NCBI RefSeq assembly: GCF_015832195.1
Contig: NC_052019.1
Coordinates: 41,419,016 to 41,483,015 of the forward strand
Length of the DNA stretch: 64,000 nt
From: Motacilla alba alba
Lineage: Eukaryota > Chordata > Aves > Passeriformes > Motacillidae
Reading direction: 5' to 3'
In this document: positions 61,280 through 64,000 of the stretch, in pieces
Layout: each line of letters starts with the position of its first letter
How positions within the stretch are numbered: the first letter of the stretch is position 1
Made by a program: the position numbers and the translations under genes
The notes under the pieces: model-generated
The model's database searches: none
What the model saw: the letters and a program-made list of their open reading frames with translations, nothing else
Told to the model about the DNA's origin: nothing

Positions 61280-63657
61280 TTGCTATGGGCTCTGTGCAGT
61301 TGTTTGTTATAGGAAGAGAAGGTTATCCTCACAGAAGTAGTGATCCTGCATACCTGGCCCCTGCACTAGAGATCTAGACTGATGGAACAGACATTGAGCT
61401 CTTCATTTACCAATAAAAGAACTTACATACACTTACTTTATGGTTGTCAAGGTAACAGGTACTCCAAGTCCATCTCAACAAATCTTCTGAAGAGCAGTGG
61501 CAAAACAAATTCAGAGACTAGCCTTGCTATTTTTTTTTTTCAAATTCCTTCTCCCTGTTTCCCTGGAAAAAGATTCCCAATGCAAAAAAACAGCATCTTG
61601 AGAAAAGACAGTGACAGCATAGAAGAGGGAATAGACCTAAAAAAGTGCCAGTGGAAACATCAGTTAAGCATTTGGGGAAAGTTATTTTACTTTAAGAGAA
61701 CATAGAGAAAAAGTCAGTGTATGCATTTGTAGTCTTGAATGCTACAGATGATTTCTGCTCCATAATCCAATATGTAAGTACAAATAAGTACCTTTTTTTG
61801 ATTTCTGGTATCTCTTGCTAATAGCTGACTGACAGGACACTTCCTTCTATTTCTCTAACAAGGTAATTGTAACCTTGGAACTGAGCCACAAGTTGGCAAG
61901 AAACAGTATGGGGCTGGGGGAAAACAGGCACTAAGATGACAACTAGGACTATTCTTTCTGGTTCATTGCAAGTACCTTTGAAATGGAAAGAGTGATGTAA
62001 TACAAAACTCAATTATTAAAAAGACCAGAATAAAATAATTATCTGGATCTGAGAACAATTTTATATGACTTGAATTACATTTTACAGCTTATTTTTTAAC
62101 AGTCTTTTTTCTCCACAAGTTAAAATCAACTCTTATGGCTGCTCAAATGTTTATTATTAATGAAGGATCATTAGACATAACTCTCCAAAGTCGTAAGTTT
62201 AATCCTAAAGAAGTTAAAGAACTTCAAATACTATTTTAGCATTGTAACATCTATGAGACAGAGGATTGTACAAATCATAATCATCCTTTTCCTTGTTCAA
62301 ATACATTCATTTGCACAGAAAAAAATAGGGGCTCTCAATTTTTCAACTTCTAGCCCAATTTTTTTTACACTAAAAAAAGGTAATTTCAAGCACGATATAA
62401 CCCAGTCATTCTCATTCTTTCAATCTTGAGGAGAATTAATTTTAAAAATTTAGGAAATAATAAAAAATTAATAAAAACAATTAATCCTTGCATGATGAAC
62501 CTCTGACTACAAGCCCAAACAGCTTGGTACCTGAAAACCCCTGTTGCCTTTGCAATTTGTCTGGCTTTGTCTGTGTTCACAAATATCTTTTTGGGGTTTT
62601 TTGTGTATTAGCTATAGAATTCATTGCACTCTTGAAAAGGACTGGTGAAATTAAAAAGCCAACTAAACATGTTAAAGCTAAAATTGGCAAGACACATAAA
62701 AAGTGAAGTGGAGTTACAGTTGTGAAAAAGTGTTCTTAGGAATATGCCCCACAGGCAGCATTTCAGAGTCTTGTGAGATATAAGGTAACAGAACTGCCAC
62801 CAGCCTGTAACTCCTGTGTTTTTGTTATTTCATTTAACTGCACAATGAGCAAACTCCTCTATCCAAAATGGGATAGGAGAAATTATTCTCCATCAATATA
62901 TAAAATCAAGATATAAACACTTCTCATTAAGCATTTACAACATATGGTTTATACACTCTATTTTCTATGAAATAGAAACTCTTTCTATAAACTGGAAGTA
63001 TTTTTATTGGTGTAATGAAACTTAGCTCATTAACTCCATGTTAATGAATGAAGGTTGACTCCAGGAGCCACTTTTTTACCACAGTTAGGTACTACTATAT
63101 GATGCTAGATTAGAAATATTCATATTTTTGTCAGCTGTTCTTTAATGCATCTGACAAATACAACTTTCAACTAGACTGAAAAAGAAACAAAGTCTGCTTA
63201 CATGGAATTGATTTTTTTTAGCTACAGTGGATCTACTATATTTAAAACTTCCATGTCCCACCTTTTTCAGATTTTATTTAGACTAATTTAGCATTTATGA
63301 ACATTTAAATCAAATGGAAAAGAAATATACTTACTAAAGACTTCATGCCTAATAATTTCTCTATTTGAGAGTGCCTCAACATTTACTACAGATCATTCCC
63401 CCACCTTCTTTCTCATTTCTGTCCATAGCTAACAGAATCCATTGCCAAACTGATTTTAAAATGTGGTTTCATTATTTTTTTCCTTACACATATTAAAAAA
63501 AGTTAGGTCTACCTATGGGCCAGATATCTCAGACAGTCAGGCTGTAAAACACATCTACATTCAACTTGGGGGTGGGTTTCTGTCCCAGTTGAGACATGAG
63601 GCTTGAACAATCTGACTAGAAAACAGAATAAGTCATTCTGTTGGAGTTTGGGTCTAG

Positions 63658-63672
63658 TCATGTCATGTCATG
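63658..63672. repeat. (TCATG)3 run
   Basis: Three perfect pentanucleotide units. Confidence 0.85.
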
Positions 63673-64000
63673 CTGGCCTATGTAAAACCATAAGGAATAG
63701 GAAAGAATGCGACATTAAAAATTGGATAGTGAAGGGTTTGCACTGTTAAGCAACTCTAATATTTCCTCTAATAAAAACTTACTGAAAGATGATTAAACTG
63801 AGATTAGTCACTGAAGTATTGCTGCATTTATAGTCAACTGCTTCTTGCTTAACAGCAAAGAAGGTTCACGCTTTTAGATAGGCTTATCAGTTGCATAACC
63901 ACGAATTTCTTAAAATATCCATTATTTTTACTGCAGTACCAAGTAAAATATTTTCAGTGGTTCAGAGGCATTTCAGAATGACAAAACACTAACAGAAGTC

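Larger units (their letters stand above)
59191..64000. other. Unique AT-rich non-coding DNA
   Basis: No gene or recognisable transposon is seen. It contains a 9-bp-arm hairpin (61252-61279), a short TA-rich run near 59595-59612 and a (TCATG)3 run at 63658-63672. A 107-codon frame at 61382-61705 shows no domain. Confidence 0.55.

Noticed and set aside
61382..61705. 107-codon frame
   Set aside because: No recognisable domain or exon boundaries.
1..64000. CRISPR array, operon, phage or plasmid features
   Set aside because: No regular spacer-repeat array and no dense coding. The repeats present are vertebrate retroelements.

Overview
The window looks like non-coding, nuclear DNA from a bird, most likely a passerine. 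The evidence is its interspersed repeats. There is a 5'-truncated CR1 LINE 3' end (about 5724-5892). There is a tRNA-headed SINE with a CR1-like tail, of the kind described as TguSINE1 in zebra finch (about 23420-23567). Two solo LTRs resemble avian endogenous retroviruses: an ERVL-type LTR (41801-42387, + strand) and an ERVK-like LTR (4314-4772, - strand). The base composition is AT-rich, with poly-A/poly-T runs, A/C-rich low-complexity tracts and few microsatellites, as expected for an avian macrochromosome intron or gene desert. The taxonomic call rests on remembered consensus sequences, not on a search.

No protein-coding gene, rRNA, functional tRNA, CRISPR array, operon or other prokaryote-type feature can be supported. 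The longest open frame is 133 codons (50590-50991). My rough estimate for DNA with about 62% A+T is that one frame this long is expected by chance in 64 kb, and its translation shows no recognisable domain. Short exons of a large gene, or lncRNA exons, could be hidden here and cannot be excluded by eye.

Layout: 1-4306 unique AT-rich DNA with an extended dyad at 1486-1541. 4314-4772 minus-strand solo LTR. 4781-14555 mostly unique DNA with one CR1 fragment. 14556-15335 two long A-runs bracketing a moderately GC-richer segment. 15336-31459 unique DNA with one SINE. 31460-31795 an unclassified GC-richer patch. 31796-41800 unique DNA with a small cluster of direct and inverted repeats near 34.6 kb. 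41801-42387 ERVL-type solo LTR. 42388-58789 unique DNA with a 15-bp inverted repeat near 46.9 kb and a possible LTR-like or transcript-3'-end segment near 54.5-54.8 kb. 58790-59190 a diverged tandem repeat of about 130-165 bp units. 59191-64000 unique DNA.

The recognised mobile elements add up to roughly 1.4 kb, about 2% of the window, which is low. There are no genes to assemble into a pathway, and I found no convincing undescribed biological system. The most useful follow-ups are the unclassified tandem repeat at 58.8-59.2 kb, the unclassified 54.5-54.8 kb and 31.5-31.8 kb segments, and the dyads at 1.5 and 46.9 kb.
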